This document shows, piece after piece, positions 43,956 to 53,024 of a stretch of 64,000 nt of DNA. Position 1 is the stretch's first letter. Each line of letters starts with the position of its first letter. Position numbers and translations under genes: made by a program. Source of the stretch: Tenacibaculum sp. MAR_2010_89 (GTDB lineage: Bacteria > Bacteroidota > Bacteroidia > Flavobacteriales > Flavobacteriaceae); NCBI RefSeq assembly GCF_900105985.1, contig NZ_FNUB01000005.1, positions 1,364,001 to 1,428,000 on the forward strand. The letters are read 5' to 3'. Below the pieces are notes generated by a model, which did no database searches, was not told the origin of the DNA, and saw only the letters and a program-made list of their open reading frames with translations.

Positions 43956-44888
43956 ATGCTTACTAATTCAGTAGTTACAAGAAATCAACAAGTACTATTA
44001 CCTGTTTTAGAAGAAAAAGGTATCCAACTTTTTATTAAAAGAGAAGACGAGATTCATCCTTTTGTATCTGGAAATAAATTTAGAAAGTTAAAGTATAATG
44101 TAGAAGAAGCTAAGAGGTTAAAAGTAAAAACGTTACTTTCTTTTGGAGGTGCATACTCTAATCATATAGCTGCAACTGCATCTTTTGCTCAATTAGCAGG
44201 CTTAAACTCAATTGGAATTATACGAGGAGATGAACTTGCAATTAATTTAAAAGAAGTTTTACAAACAAATTTAACTCTGAAGCATGCTCATAAAAATGGA
44301 ATGCATTTTAAATTTGTTTCTCGAGAAGTTTATAGGAATAAAACCGCAGCAAGTTTTATTGATAGTTTAAAAGACGAGTTTGGAGAGTTTTATTTAATTC
44401 CAGAGGGAGGTACTAACGAATTAGCTATTCGAGGTTGTGAGGAAATTTTGACTTCAGAAGATGAAAAATTCAATTATATTTGTTGTGCAATAGGTACTGG
44501 TGGTACCATTTCGGGATTGATTAATTCAGCATATTCCGTTCAAAAAATAATTGGATTTCCAGCTTTGAAAGGCGACTTTTTAATTAATGAAATTATTAAC
44601 TTATCAAATAGGAATAATAATTGGAGCATAGAAAGTAAGTATCATTTTGGTGGGTATGGAAAGCTTAATGACGAATTAATTACATTTATTAATCAATTTA
44701 AAGATGCTACAGATATTCCTTTAGATCCTATTTATACTGGAAAAATGATGTTTGGACTCTTAGATATGATTTCTAAAAACAAATTTAAGAGGGGTAGTAA
44801 AATAATAGCAATCCATACAGGAGGCTTACAAGGTATAACCGGCATAAATGAAAGGTTAAAGAAAAAAAAGAAACCATTAATAAAATAA
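43956..44888 (+). CDS. ACC deaminase / D-cysteine desulfhydrase family PLP enzyme
   Basis: 310-residue fold-type II PLP enzyme. PLP lysine in SGNKFRKLKYNV, substrate loop in GGAYSNHIAATAS, phosphate-binding loop in CAIGTGGTISGL. These fit the family that includes 1-aminocyclopropane-1-carboxylate deaminase and D-cysteine desulfhydrase; D-cysteine desulfhydrase is the likelier activity in bacteria, but sequence alone does not decide. Embedded in the ABC-F / lipoprotein / glucosaminidase run. Confidence 0.82.
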   Translation: MLTNSVVTRNQQVLLPVLEEKGIQLFIKREDEIHPFVSGNKFRKLKYNVEEAKRLKVKTLLSFGGAYSNHIAATASFAQLAGLNSIGIIRGDELAINLKEVLQTNLTLKHAHKNGMHFKFVSREVYRNKTAASFIDSLKDEFGEFYLIPEGGTNELAIRGCEEILTSEDEKFNYICCAIGTGGTISGLINSAYSVQKIIGFPALKGDFLINEIINLSNRNNNWSIESKYHFGGYGKLNDELITFINQFKDATDIPLDPIYTGKMMFGLLDMISKNKFKRGSKIIAIHTGGLQGITGINERLKKKKKPLIK

Positions 44889-44908
44889 AGATTTTTAGGA
44901 AGGTATAT

Positions 44909-45709
44909 ATGAAATTAAAAATAAGTTTAGTACTTATAATAAGTACATTGGTTTTAACAAGTTGTGGCTCTAAAAAAAGAGTAGTTAATTCTAATAGAAA
45001 GCAAGTAGTGTTAGAAAAAACACCAGAAAATGTACCAGATATACCACAACTAGAACAAGTAAAAAAAGTAAGAAAAACAACTACTAATCATACTGTAGCT
45101 TATATTGAAAAATATGCTCCGATAGCGGTAAGAAAAATGTATGAATATAATATTCCAGCAAGTATAACACTTGCCCAAGGAGTACTAGAGTCAGGGAGTG
45201 GTAGAAGTCCTCTTGCAATTCGTTCAAATAATCATTTCGGAATAAAGTGTCATAGAGGTTGGAAAGGAAAAAGAGTAACACATGATGATGATGAAAAAGG
45301 AGAATGTTTTAGAAAATATAAATATCCAGAAACATCCTATGAAGATCATTCAAAATTTTTAACATCAAGAAAGCGATATGCGAGTTTGTTTAAATACAAA
45401 CACACAAACTATAAAGCATGGGCATATGGTTTAAGAAGAGCGGGATATGCAACGGATAGAAGGTATCCTCAAAAATTGATAGGTATTATAAAAAAGTATA
45501 ACCTATCAAAATATGATTATATGAAACTTCCAAAGAAAAAAAATAAATATACACCAGTTAAAACTGTAGGAAATTATTATAAAGTTAAAAAAGGAGATAC
45601 TTTATTTTCAATTGCTAGAAAGTTTGATGTGAGTGTAAAACAGCTAAAAGAAGTAAACGGATTAAAAGATAATACAATTAGTATAGGACAACATTTATTG
45701 TTACAATAA
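44909..45709 (+). CDS. glucosaminidase lipoprotein with LysM domain
   Basis: 266-residue peptidoglycan hydrolase. Lipobox LTSC (Cys19), then a glucosaminidase domain (about 70-190; SITLAQGVLESGSGRSPLA with the catalytic glutamate, NHFGIKCHRGWKG), and a C-terminal LysM (about 222-266; YYKVKKGDTLFSIARKFDV) that binds glycan. Cuts N-acetylglucosaminyl bonds at the cell wall. A good AGGAAGG ribosome-binding sequence precedes it, rare in this window. Last gene before a strong terminator. Confidence 0.9.
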   Translation: MKLKISLVLIISTLVLTSCGSKKRVVNSNRKQVVLEKTPENVPDIPQLEQVKKVRKTTTNHTVAYIEKYAPIAVRKMYEYNIPASITLAQGVLESGSGRSPLAIRSNNHFGIKCHRGWKGKRVTHDDDEKGECFRKYKYPETSYEDHSKFLTSRKRYASLFKYKHTNYKAWAYGLRRAGYATDRRYPQKLIGIIKKYNLSKYDYMKLPKKKNKYTPVKTVGNYYKVKKGDTLFSIARKFDVSVKQLKEVNGLKDNTISIGQHLLLQ

Positions 45710-45712
45710 AAT

Positions 45713-45746
45713 AAAAAGCGAAGTATAATATATACTTCGCTTTTTT
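45713..45746. terminator. bidirectional terminator between the glucosaminidase and VWA genes
   Basis: Perfect 15-bp stem AAAAAGCGAAGTATA / TATACTTCGCTTTTT with a three-nt loop; T tracts on both strands; lies between convergent genes. Confidence 0.9.
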
Positions 45747-45765
45747 AATAATCCCCCGATTATCA

Positions 45766-46899
45766 CTACCATGAGTAGTTTTTCTTTTTAGCTTGTTTTT
45801 TAATAGCTTTTATTATAACACTTTCTAATTCATTCTTTTTATTGTTTTCCTTTTGTTTTTTTGCAACAAATTTTTTTCTTTTTTTACTTAATTCTTGAAT
45901 TTTAAGTTGAATTTCTTTACGCTCAGCATGTTGTTTTTTTACATAACTTTTAATTTCTTGGGTAGATTTATTTTGTAAGTAACTTGGCAATTGTTTCTTT
46001 TTTAGTTTTTTATATGAAAAGTTTTTATCTTTTGAAGCATCTACCAAATCCCAAGAGGCATTGTTATATAATTTAGAGCTTTTAGTAACAGCTCTTTTTA
46101 CAACAACGACTTCATCTAAAGCCTCTGCATTAGTATCTTGTTTCGCTTGTTTTTCATACTTTGAAGCTCCTTTATTACCATAATATAAGTAAGTCTTATT
46201 AAGTTTTTTATTTAAAATTATAATGTCATTATCGTATGGTGTAACAATATGTACAATATTTTTATTTTGATTAATAGTCATATAATCACCACCACCTAAA
46301 TGCGCACCTTGTTGCCAGCTTCCAGAAATTCCTTGATTATAATTTCCACAAAAAATAGTATTTATAGTAATGTCTTTTTCTTTAGCATCTGTTATAGCGT
46401 CTTTAAAGTTAACCTTACCTTGAGTAAAAGGTTCGTTTCCTGCAATGAAAATCATTTTTAAATCACCTTTATCTTCTCCCCATTTTAATTCATTTATGGA
46501 AGTTTGGATTGCTTGACCACAATATTCACTTCCTCCATTAGTAGTTAATGAAAATAAATGTTCAGAAATTTCATCTAGATCACTTGTAAATTTTGAAACT
46601 AGTTTGATATACCCTTCTTTTACAGATAATCTACTATTTCCATATTCATACAAAGCAATCTTTAAATTAGGCGATTTTCCTCTACATTTTGCATATGAAA
46701 GTTCATTGACAATTTCCCAAAGTTGTGCTTTTGCTTGATTAATAAGACCATCCATACTATTACTAGTATCTAATAATAAAGCAACCTTAACAGTTTGTTT
46801 TTTGTTATCATTTTTAATAATTGGGTTATTAGTAGCATAGCTGGTTATACCAGTTAATAAATGAATTAATAGAAATACTTTTAATACATAAGTTCTCAT
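45766..46899 (-). CDS. secreted VWA-domain protein
   Basis: 377 residues: signal peptide (1-22), von Willebrand factor A domain (about 35-240) with an intact MIDAS DTSNS motif (DxSxS) and AGNEPFTQG, then a very Lys-rich helical tail (about 290-377; KKRKKFVAKKQKENNKK). Metal-dependent protein binding in the periplasm or surface is expected; partner unknown. 54 nt after the SIMPL gene, same strand. Confidence 0.8.
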   Translation of the reverse strand: MRTYVLKVFLLIHLLTGITSYATNNPIIKNDNKKQTVKVALLLDTSNSMDGLINQAKAQLWEIVNELSYAKCRGKSPNLKIALYEYGNSRLSVKEGYIKLVSKFTSDLDEISEHLFSLTTNGGSEYCGQAIQTSINELKWGEDKGDLKMIFIAGNEPFTQGKVNFKDAITDAKEKDITINTIFCGNYNQGISGSWQQGAHLGGGDYMTINQNKNIVHIVTPYDNDIIILNKKLNKTYLYYGNKGASKYEKQAKQDTNAEALDEVVVVKRAVTKSSKLYNNASWDLVDASKDKNFSYKKLKKKQLPSYLQNKSTQEIKSYVKKQHAERKEIQLKIQELSKKRKKFVAKKQKENNKKNELESVIIKAIKKQAKKKNYSW

Positions 46900-46953
46900 A
46901 ATTTTTTGTTTTTAAGTTTATAAAAAGATTAAAAGTTTGGAGTTGAATTACTA

Positions 46954-47655
46954 TTATTTAATTTCAAAAATCACATGGATTGTAGAAACAAGTTTTATGT
47001 TTTCAAATTGAACAGTTTCGTTTCTGTAGCTTTTAATTTTTGAAATGTTAGAATTGTATGAATTAGAATTACCTACATAGTTAATTTGTGCAAAATTTTG
47101 ATGGTTTTGTTCAATTTCTGTTACTTTAATTGGTTTACCTGTTTTAGCATTAATAGCATTAAGTAAATAATCAGCTTTTTCTTTGGCTGCTTTAATAGCA
47201 TTAATTCTATTTTTCTTTCTATACTCTGCAAGTTTTGAATGCGTAGCTTTAGTTAAAGAAGCTTCAGTGATCTTTAATTTCTTGAAAATTTTAAAGGCTT
47301 GTTTCAATTTTTGAGCCCCAGCTATTTTTAAAGTATATTTACCAATTGAAAGTATTTCTTTTGTCCACCAACCAGTTTTTGAAATTATAGAGTTAACGTC
47401 AGAAATAGATAAATTTTTGCTAGGGATATTAATGAGTTGTAATTCCCTTTTTAAAGAGTTTTCTAGTTCTCCTAAAGTGATTTTCTTACCCTTTTCTACT
47501 CGTTCTTGTAAACAAATATCAATGTGAATTTCATCAGGACTAACTTCCAATTCAGCTTTTCCTGTAATATTAATATGTGGTCTTTCATTAGTATTTATTT
47601 GACTGATACTTGTAGTTGAAATAAAAAGAAGAAGTAAAATGTAAATAGTCCTCAT
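46954..47655 (-). CDS. SIMPL (DUF541) domain protein
   Basis: 233 residues with a signal peptide (cleavage near SIS-QI, about residue 19) and one SIMPL/DUF541 domain (about 28-232; INITGKAELEVSPDEIHIDI, AIKAAKEKADYLLNAINAKTGKPI). Periplasmic; in other bacteria such proteins are linked to oxidative-stress tolerance or surface organisation, but mechanism is unknown. Upstream of the VWA gene. Confidence 0.82.
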   Translation of the reverse strand: MRTIYILLLLFISTTSISQINTNERPHINITGKAELEVSPDEIHIDICLQERVEKGKKITLGELENSLKRELQLINIPSKNLSISDVNSIISKTGWWTKEILSIGKYTLKIAGAQKLKQAFKIFKKLKITEASLTKATHSKLAEYRKKNRINAIKAAKEKADYLLNAINAKTGKPIKVTEIEQNHQNFAQINYVGNSNSYNSNISKIKSYRNETVQFENIKLVSTIHVIFEIK

Positions 47656-47960
47656 AATGATTTATTGTTTTTTGATAGTGTAAAACTACTACCAACTTTT
47701 TCATAATAAAAAGAAGAATGAGTATGTGCCCTTTTTTAATGAGTAAACGGGATAACTAATTTAGTTAATAAGGAAAAATCACAGGGAAAAACCCTATTTT
47801 AAGAGGAGAAGCATTTTTTTTATTGGTTTTTTGATGATAAGTTTACATCATATTAAAAGTAAAAAGAACTACTGTAAGTTTTCGGTAAAACTTTTTTCTA
47901 ATAAATAGGACAGATATTTTTTACAATTTTAAATATCTTTAAAAAGGAAATCATATAAAA
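47656..47960. other. 305-nt divergent intergenic region
   Basis: Separates the SIMPL/VWA pair from the LytS-type kinase operon. It contains a terminator-like hairpin AAGTTTT-CGGT-AAAACTT followed by T6 at 47876-47897, upstream of the plus-strand kinase where it could be an attenuator. TATCTTTA at 47934-47941 is a near-match to the -7 box. TGATG/CATCA at 47832-47850 is a minor dyad. No ORF worth calling. Confidence 0.4.
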
Positions 47961-50153
47961 ATGTGGAAAAAAATACAAATAGTACTCTTTTTTTTAGTAA
48001 CTCATACACTAGTTTCTCAACAATTAAAAAGTGCAAATTATATTATAAAAGTACAAGTAGTTGATATAGAAAGTAAGAAATCAATACCTAACGCTGATGT
48101 GATGGTTAATGGTTCTTTTTATAAATATTCTCCAATAAAAGGCAGATATGAAATAAAAGCTAAAAAAGGAGATGAATTAATAGTAAGGCATTCCGATTTT
48201 AATACTGTGCATTATACTATTCAGGGTAATGATGATATTCGGATAGAGGTAGAAAGCACTATAGATAAAAAAGTGTTTAGTAGGGTTTTAAAAAATCCTA
48301 GATCTCTCAAAAAGAGAAAAAGAGAATCTTCATACAATGAATACCTTGATTCAGCTAAATTTTATAAGAAAAAAAATATAGATAAAAGTTTATCGTTCAT
48401 AGAAAAAACATTAAAAGAGGTAGAGTCTAAGTCAAGAAGAAGTGCTTCTTTTAAGGTGTTGGCTGATATTTATTTGTATTGGAAACAATATGATTTAGCT
48501 ATTGAAAATTATAAAGCATCCTTAAAAGAAAAAGAAAGTGCTAAAGTTCGATTAGAACTAGCCAAAGTTGAGTCTTTGAATAAGCAGTATTCTGAAAGCG
48601 AACAATCTTATTTAAAAAGTTTAAAAGGAAGGTTAAGTGCTTATGAGAAGTTAACTGCATTTGAAGGTTTAGGTGATGTTTTTAAAGGGAAAAAGAATTT
48701 TACAAAGGCAGAATATAACTATAAACAAGCATTAATAATTGCAAAGAAAAATTTAATAACTCCTAAAGTAACAGACTTAAATTCAAAATTAGCTGAAGTG
48801 TTTGCTGAACAAGGTAAAATAAAAAAAGCAGATATTTTATTTCAAAATTCATTGCAGTTAGCTAATAAAGAAAATATTAAGCGATCATTAAAAGAAGAAC
48901 AAAAAGTTGCTGATTTTTATAATAAATCTGGTCGGTTTGATGATGAAATTCAATTACGAAAAGAGAGTTTAAAAAAGGCAAAAGATATTAATATAGAAAC
49001 AGAAGATAAAGAAACACTTGTAGACTCAATAACTTCACAAAAAATAAATTATAAAATTGGAAATGCATATCTTCAAAAAGAAAATTATCAAGAGGCAATA
49101 GCTTTTTTAGAAAAAAGTATTGATGATGCTGATAAAAGTGAAGACTTAATTATAAAAAAAGATGCAACAAGGAAGTTATCTGAAATACACGAAACTGTAG
49201 GTGATTACACAAAAGCTTTAAAAAGTTACCAAGATTATGTGAAATTAGTAGATACTTTATATATAAAAAAGGAACAAGAAATACAGCAAGTAAAAAGATT
49301 TAGTAAACGAATATTCGATAACCAAAATAGAATTGCAAGTTTAGAAAAAGATAAAGAACTTTCTGATAGTAAAATAAATTTAGCATATAAAGATCAACAA
49401 TTAGTTGAAGAAAGTAATAAGCGACAAGAAATAATAATTTATTCTTTATTAGGAGGTATGTTGTTAATTAGTTTACTTGTTTATTATATGTATAGAAATA
49501 TAAGACAGCAAAAATTAGCCAATAATTTACTTGCTTTGAAATCAATGCGTTCGCAAATGAATCCGCATTTTATTTTTAATGCACTAAATTCTGTTAATAG
49601 TTTTATAGCTGTAAATGATGAACGAAGTGCTAATCGATATTTATCTGAATTCTCAGTGCTAATGCGTTCTGTACTTGAAAATTCTGATGAAGATTTTATA
49701 CCACTTTCAAAAGAAATTGAACTTTTACAATTATATGTGAAGTTAGAACATAATAGATTCCAAGATAAATTTGAATATACTATTTCTGTTGATGAAAAAA
49801 TTCCTTTAGATAAGTATTCTATCCCGCCAATGCTTTTACAACCCTATATTGAAAATGCTATATGGCATGGGCTTCGATATAAGAAAGAAAAAGGGAATCT
49901 TATTATTTCTATGAATCAGAAAACAGAAAATACCATAATGATAAACATTGAAGATGATGGTGTGGGTAGACAAAAGTCAATGGAAATGAAAACAAAAAAT
50001 CAGCTAAAGCAAAAGTCAAAAGGAATGAGTACTATAAAAAATAGAATAGGCATTCTTAATGATATGTATCAAGATAAAATATCAGTAAATGTAACTGATA
50101 ATTTTGCTGATGGAAGAGGTACAAAAGTCGAATTAATATTAAAAAAAGATTAA
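47961..50153 (+). CDS. LytS-family (His_kinase) sensor with TPR array
   Basis: 730 residues. Signal peptide (1-19), a beta-sandwich-like segment (about 25-95, PNADVMVNG), TPR helices (about 125-440; e.g. YWKQYDLAIENYKASLKEKE), a transmembrane helix (about 491-511), then a His_kinase domain with His536 in MNPHFIFNALNS and a HATPase (ENAIWHGLRYKKEKGN, DDGVGR, IKNRIGILNDMY). Kinases of this class pair with LytTR regulators; the partner follows after three nt. Signal unknown. Confidence 0.88.
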   Translation: MWKKIQIVLFFLVTHTLVSQQLKSANYIIKVQVVDIESKKSIPNADVMVNGSFYKYSPIKGRYEIKAKKGDELIVRHSDFNTVHYTIQGNDDIRIEVESTIDKKVFSRVLKNPRSLKKRKRESSYNEYLDSAKFYKKKNIDKSLSFIEKTLKEVESKSRRSASFKVLADIYLYWKQYDLAIENYKASLKEKESAKVRLELAKVESLNKQYSESEQSYLKSLKGRLSAYEKLTAFEGLGDVFKGKKNFTKAEYNYKQALIIAKKNLITPKVTDLNSKLAEVFAEQGKIKKADILFQNSLQLANKENIKRSLKEEQKVADFYNKSGRFDDEIQLRKESLKKAKDINIETEDKETLVDSITSQKINYKIGNAYLQKENYQEAIAFLEKSIDDADKSEDLIIKKDATRKLSEIHETVGDYTKALKSYQDYVKLVDTLYIKKEQEIQQVKRFSKRIFDNQNRIASLEKDKELSDSKINLAYKDQQLVEESNKRQEIIIYSLLGGMLLISLLVYYMYRNIRQQKLANNLLALKSMRSQMNPHFIFNALNSVNSFIAVNDERSANRYLSEFSVLMRSVLENSDEDFIPLSKEIELLQLYVKLEHNRFQDKFEYTISVDEKIPLDKYSIPPMLLQPYIENAIWHGLRYKKEKGNLIISMNQKTENTIMINIEDDGVGRQKSMEMKTKNQLKQKSKGMSTIKNRIGILNDMYQDKISVNVTDNFADGRGTKVELILKKD

Positions 50154-50156
50154 GCT

Positions 50157-50888
50157 ATGAAAATAAATGCCATCATTGTAGAAGATGAAGCTATAAGTAG
50201 AGATATACTTAGAAATTATATAGGAAAGTATTGTCCAAATGTAAAGCTATTAGGAGAAGCAAGCAATATTGAAGACGGGTATGAACTAATTCAGAAGCAT
50301 GAGTTAGATTTAGTGTTTTTAGATGTTGAAATGCCATATGGAAATGCTTTTGACTTGTTAGAAAAAGTTGGAGATAGAACCTTTGAAACTATTTTTGTAA
50401 CTGCCTATGATCATTATGCAATAGATGCATTAAATAATCAAGCTTCTTATTATTTATTAAAGCCTATATCAATAGATGAATTGATAAAGGCAGTAAATCA
50501 TGTTACAGAAATAAAAGAAAAAGAGATAGCACTTGAAAATGAAGTATTGACTCCTAAAGAAATTACTAAATCTGGGAAAATTACAATTCCACAGTTAGAC
50601 GGTTTTGAAGTAATAGATGTAAATGATATTCTTTTTTGTAAAGCTGATGATAATTATACAGAAATATATTTTGCAAACACAAAAAAATTAGTAAGCAAAA
50701 CATTAAAACATTTTGAAGAAATATTAAAAGAATACACATTTGCTAGAGTACATAAATCGTATTTGGTAAACGTAAATGCTATTGTAAAATATAAAAAAGG
50801 TAAAGGAGGGAGTATTGTTGTTTCTAATGGAAAAGAAATAACAGTATCATCAACAAAAAAAGCAAACTTATTATCATATTTTAAATAA
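50157..50888 (+). CDS. LytTR-family response regulator
   Basis: 243 residues: receiver (1-120) with Asp56 in LVFLDVEMPYG, then a LytTR DNA-binding domain (about 140-243; FEVIDVNDILFCKADDNYTEIYF, FARVHKSYLVNVNAIVKYKK). Partner of the preceding kinase. Its stop directly abuts the carbonic-anhydrase start. Confidence 0.92.
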   Translation: MKINAIIVEDEAISRDILRNYIGKYCPNVKLLGEASNIEDGYELIQKHELDLVFLDVEMPYGNAFDLLEKVGDRTFETIFVTAYDHYAIDALNNQASYYLLKPISIDELIKAVNHVTEIKEKEIALENEVLTPKEITKSGKITIPQLDGFEVIDVNDILFCKADDNYTEIYFANTKKLVSKTLKHFEEILKEYTFARVHKSYLVNVNAIVKYKKGKGGSIVVSNGKEITVSSTKKANLLSYFK

Positions 50889-51404
50889 ATGAAAATTATA
50901 AAACCAGTAAACGGAAAATATCCACAGATACCTGATGATTGTTATGTGGCAGAGAATGCTACTATAGTTGGAGATGTACAAATAGGTAAAGAATGTAGTG
51001 TGTGGTTTAATGCGGTAATTCGTGGAGATGTACACTATATAAAAATGGGAAATAAAGTGAACATACAAGACGGAGCAGTAATTCACGCGACTTATCAAAA
51101 ATCACCAACAACTATTGGTAATAATGTATCAATAGGTCATAATGCTATAGTTCATGGATGCACAATTCATGATAATGTTTTGGTAGGAATGGGGAGTATT
51201 ATCATGGATGACTGTGTAGTAGAATCAAATTCAATTATTGCTGCTGGAGCAGTTGTTACAAAAAACACAAGAGTTGAAAGTGGAAGTATTTATGCAGGGG
51301 TACCAGCTAAAAAAGTAAAAGATATTTCAGAAGAGCTTATTTCTGGAGAAATAGATAGGATAGCAAATAATTACGTAAAGTATTCTGGATGGTTTAAAGA
51401 ATAA
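50889..51404 (+). CDS. gamma-carbonic anhydrase family protein
   Basis: 171-residue left-handed beta-helix hexapeptide-repeat protein. Repeats run through residues about 10-140 (e.g. ATIVGDVQIGKECSVWFNAVI, NVSIGHNAIVHGCTI). Candidate zinc histidines are His58 in VIHATY and the pair in IGHNAIVHG. Length fits the YrdA/PaaY-like short form, where CO2 hydration is not always shown. Zero-gap junction with the LytTR gene suggests translational coupling. Confidence 0.85.
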   Translation: MKIIKPVNGKYPQIPDDCYVAENATIVGDVQIGKECSVWFNAVIRGDVHYIKMGNKVNIQDGAVIHATYQKSPTTIGNNVSIGHNAIVHGCTIHDNVLVGMGSIIMDDCVVESNSIIAAGAVVTKNTRVESGSIYAGVPAKKVKDISEELISGEIDRIANNYVKYSGWFKE

Positions 51405-51431
51405 ATAGTTAGTTTATAAAAATATTTTAAA

Positions 51432-51474
51432 AAGTAAGCCAATGACTTACCAAAAGTAAGTCGTTGGCTTACTT
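51432..51474 (+). terminator. terminator of the LytS/LytTR/gamma-CA operon
   Basis: Nineteen-bp inverted repeat with one G-T wobble (left AAGTAAGCCAATGACTTAC, loop CAAAA). No T tract follows, so it may be an mRNA-stabilising stem. It lies 20 nt upstream of the next promoter box. Confidence 0.7.
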
Positions 51475-51493
51475 ACTCTGTGTTTTTTGTTTG

Positions 51494-51501
51494 TAGTTTT
51501 G
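51494..51501 (+). promoter_or_regulatory. candidate -7 box for the 292-residue lipoprotein
   Basis: TAGTTTTG, an exact TAnnTTTG match 16 nt before the ATG; a TTG at 51464-51466 is 27 nt away, rather far for a -33 element. Confidence 0.5.
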
Positions 51502-51517
51502 CCGAAAAAAAATAAAA

Positions 51518-52396
51518 ATGAAAAAAAAGACAGAAAAATTAGTTGTAAATATTTGCAAAGGAATACTTTTTTTAAGCATGCCATTAGCATTAAGTAATTG
51601 TGAGAGTGAAATTAATACTCTATCACCAGATGGAATTAATACTACACTTCAAGAGCAAGGATTGAATGAACAAAATGAAGGCATTTCTTTACCTGTAGAT
51701 TGTCAAGGAAATGATTGTTCTTCAACTATTTTAGCAAATAAAATAAATGAATTACTTGATAAGAGTTTAAATGAAGAAGAATTATTGTGGTTATTTAATA
51801 ATGAAGAAGAGGCTAAACAAATTAAAAATTATTTAGAAGTTAATCAAGTTTCAAGTAAAGCTAAAAAAATTGCAAAATTTCAAATTGAAACTAACATTTT
51901 AATCGGGTTAACAAGTAAGTTGAAAGTTTTAAAAACTTCAAATTTACCAACTTATATGATTGGAGAATCGTCAGAAGTAAAAGATTTACTTGCTAATTTT
52001 TCTAAATTAATAGACTCTAAAGAAATGAGCTATCAAGAAAATTTAGATAAAACTGTATCAAGCTATTTTAAAGTAAGGTTTCCTTATAATAATACCTATA
52101 TAAATATAGAAACAAAAATAAATCCAGATACTCCAAGTACTATTATAAATGAATTTGAATTATTGAAAATAGATTCATATAGTAATAAAGTTGGGAATAA
52201 CTTTGTAAACTGGACGCAACAATCTTTTGAGAAAGAAACAAAAGGAAAGCTAGCAAAATTAAAAATTTCAGGTTCTTTTGAGTTTATAGTAACATATGAA
52301 AATACTGATATGTTAGTTGAAGAGTTTTGGGTGATTGACTTAGAACTTAATAATCAAACAGGAAAACCAATTTCAATAGAACTAGGAAAAAAATAA
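51518..52396 (+). CDS. lipoprotein of unknown function
   Basis: 292 residues with a long N-region (MKKKTEKLVVNICKG), hydrophobic core and lipobox LSNC (Cys28). The mature N-terminus is Asn/Glu-rich with two cysteines close together (VDCQGNDCSS), then an alpha-helical region and a C-terminal beta segment (TYENTDMLVEEFWVIDLELN). I do not recognise a family. Has its own promoter box and a stem-loop after the stop. Confidence 0.65.
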   Translation: MKKKTEKLVVNICKGILFLSMPLALSNCESEINTLSPDGINTTLQEQGLNEQNEGISLPVDCQGNDCSSTILANKINELLDKSLNEEELLWLFNNEEEAKQIKNYLEVNQVSSKAKKIAKFQIETNILIGLTSKLKVLKTSNLPTYMIGESSEVKDLLANFSKLIDSKEMSYQENLDKTVSSYFKVRFPYNNTYINIETKINPDTPSTIINEFELLKIDSYSNKVGNNFVNWTQQSFEKETKGKLAKLKISGSFEFIVTYENTDMLVEEFWVIDLELNNQTGKPISIELGKK

Positions 52397-52407
52397 TTTA
52401 ATAAAAT

Positions 52408-52433
52408 AAAGCTCGGTTTTATAACCGAGCTTT
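52408..52433. terminator. terminator between convergent genes
   Basis: Perfect 11-bp stem AAAGCTCGGTT / AACCGAGCTTT with four-nt loop, 11 nt after the lipoprotein stop. On the reverse strand it is followed by TATTTTATT. Confidence 0.8.
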
Positions 52434-52463
52434 AAAAACTAATCACAGGTTAATCAAACCTAT

Positions 52464-52499
<36 letters not shown>

Positions 52500-52500
52500 A

Positions 52501-52935
52501 TTAATGTCTATTACTTCTTTTGTGCATTTTTTTCTTAGCTTTCTTCTTTCTTTTATGCATTTTCTTAGCGGTCATTTTTTCAAATCTTTCATATTGCTTT
52601 TCGTTTAAAATACTTTTCATTTCTGTTTTAAAAGCAATTAACTTGTTAAGTCTACTATTAGCAACTGCATAACGTTCATCAGCAGAAGGTTTTTTACCAC
52701 TTTCTTTCATAGCCTTTCTTTTAGAACGTAATTCCTTCTTTTCATTAATTTGCTCAGCAAGTAAAGGTTTTACTCTACGTTGTTGAGAATCCGTCAAATC
52801 TAACTTTAAAGCCATTTTTTTAACAGCTAATTCAGTTTGTTGTTCAACTGTCATTCTTTCTTTCTTTTCTTTTTGTGCATTTACAGAAGTGGAGATGCTT
52901 ATTACAAAAACTAAAAACCCTATTATTTTTTTCAT
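52501..52935 (-). CDS. secreted Spy/CpxP-like helical protein with Lys-rich tail
   Basis: 144 residues: signal peptide (1-20, ends VNA-QK), then helices with an LTxxQ-like motif (LDLTDSQQRRVKPLLAEQ) and LNEKQYERFEKM, resembling the LTXXQ/Spy-type chaperone or DUF4890-like families, and a strongly basic end (about 125-144, KMHKRKKKAKKKMHKRSNRH). Such proteins are usually periplasmic. The basic tail is unusual and may bind nucleic acid, LPS or metal via its His residues (inference). Confidence 0.7.
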   Translation of the reverse strand: MKKIIGFLVFVISISTSVNAQKEKKERMTVEQQTELAVKKMALKLDLTDSQQRRVKPLLAEQINEKKELRSKRKAMKESGKKPSADERYAVANSRLNKLIAFKTEMKSILNEKQYERFEKMTAKKMHKRKKKAKKKMHKRSNRH

Positions 52936-52986
52936 TTTATTTAAATTTTAATTACACATCTATGACTAATCAATCATAAAAAGGTT

Positions 52987-52994
52987 TAAATTTG
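52987..52994 (+). promoter_or_regulatory. candidate -7 box for the EEP-family gene
   Basis: TAAATTTG, an exact TAnnTTTG match, 30 nt before the ATG at 53025. A longer open frame would start with a TTG inside this box, which is why I prefer the downstream ATG. Confidence 0.4.
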
Positions 52995-53024
52995 GTAGAA
53001 ATATTAACACTCTTTAACATCTTT

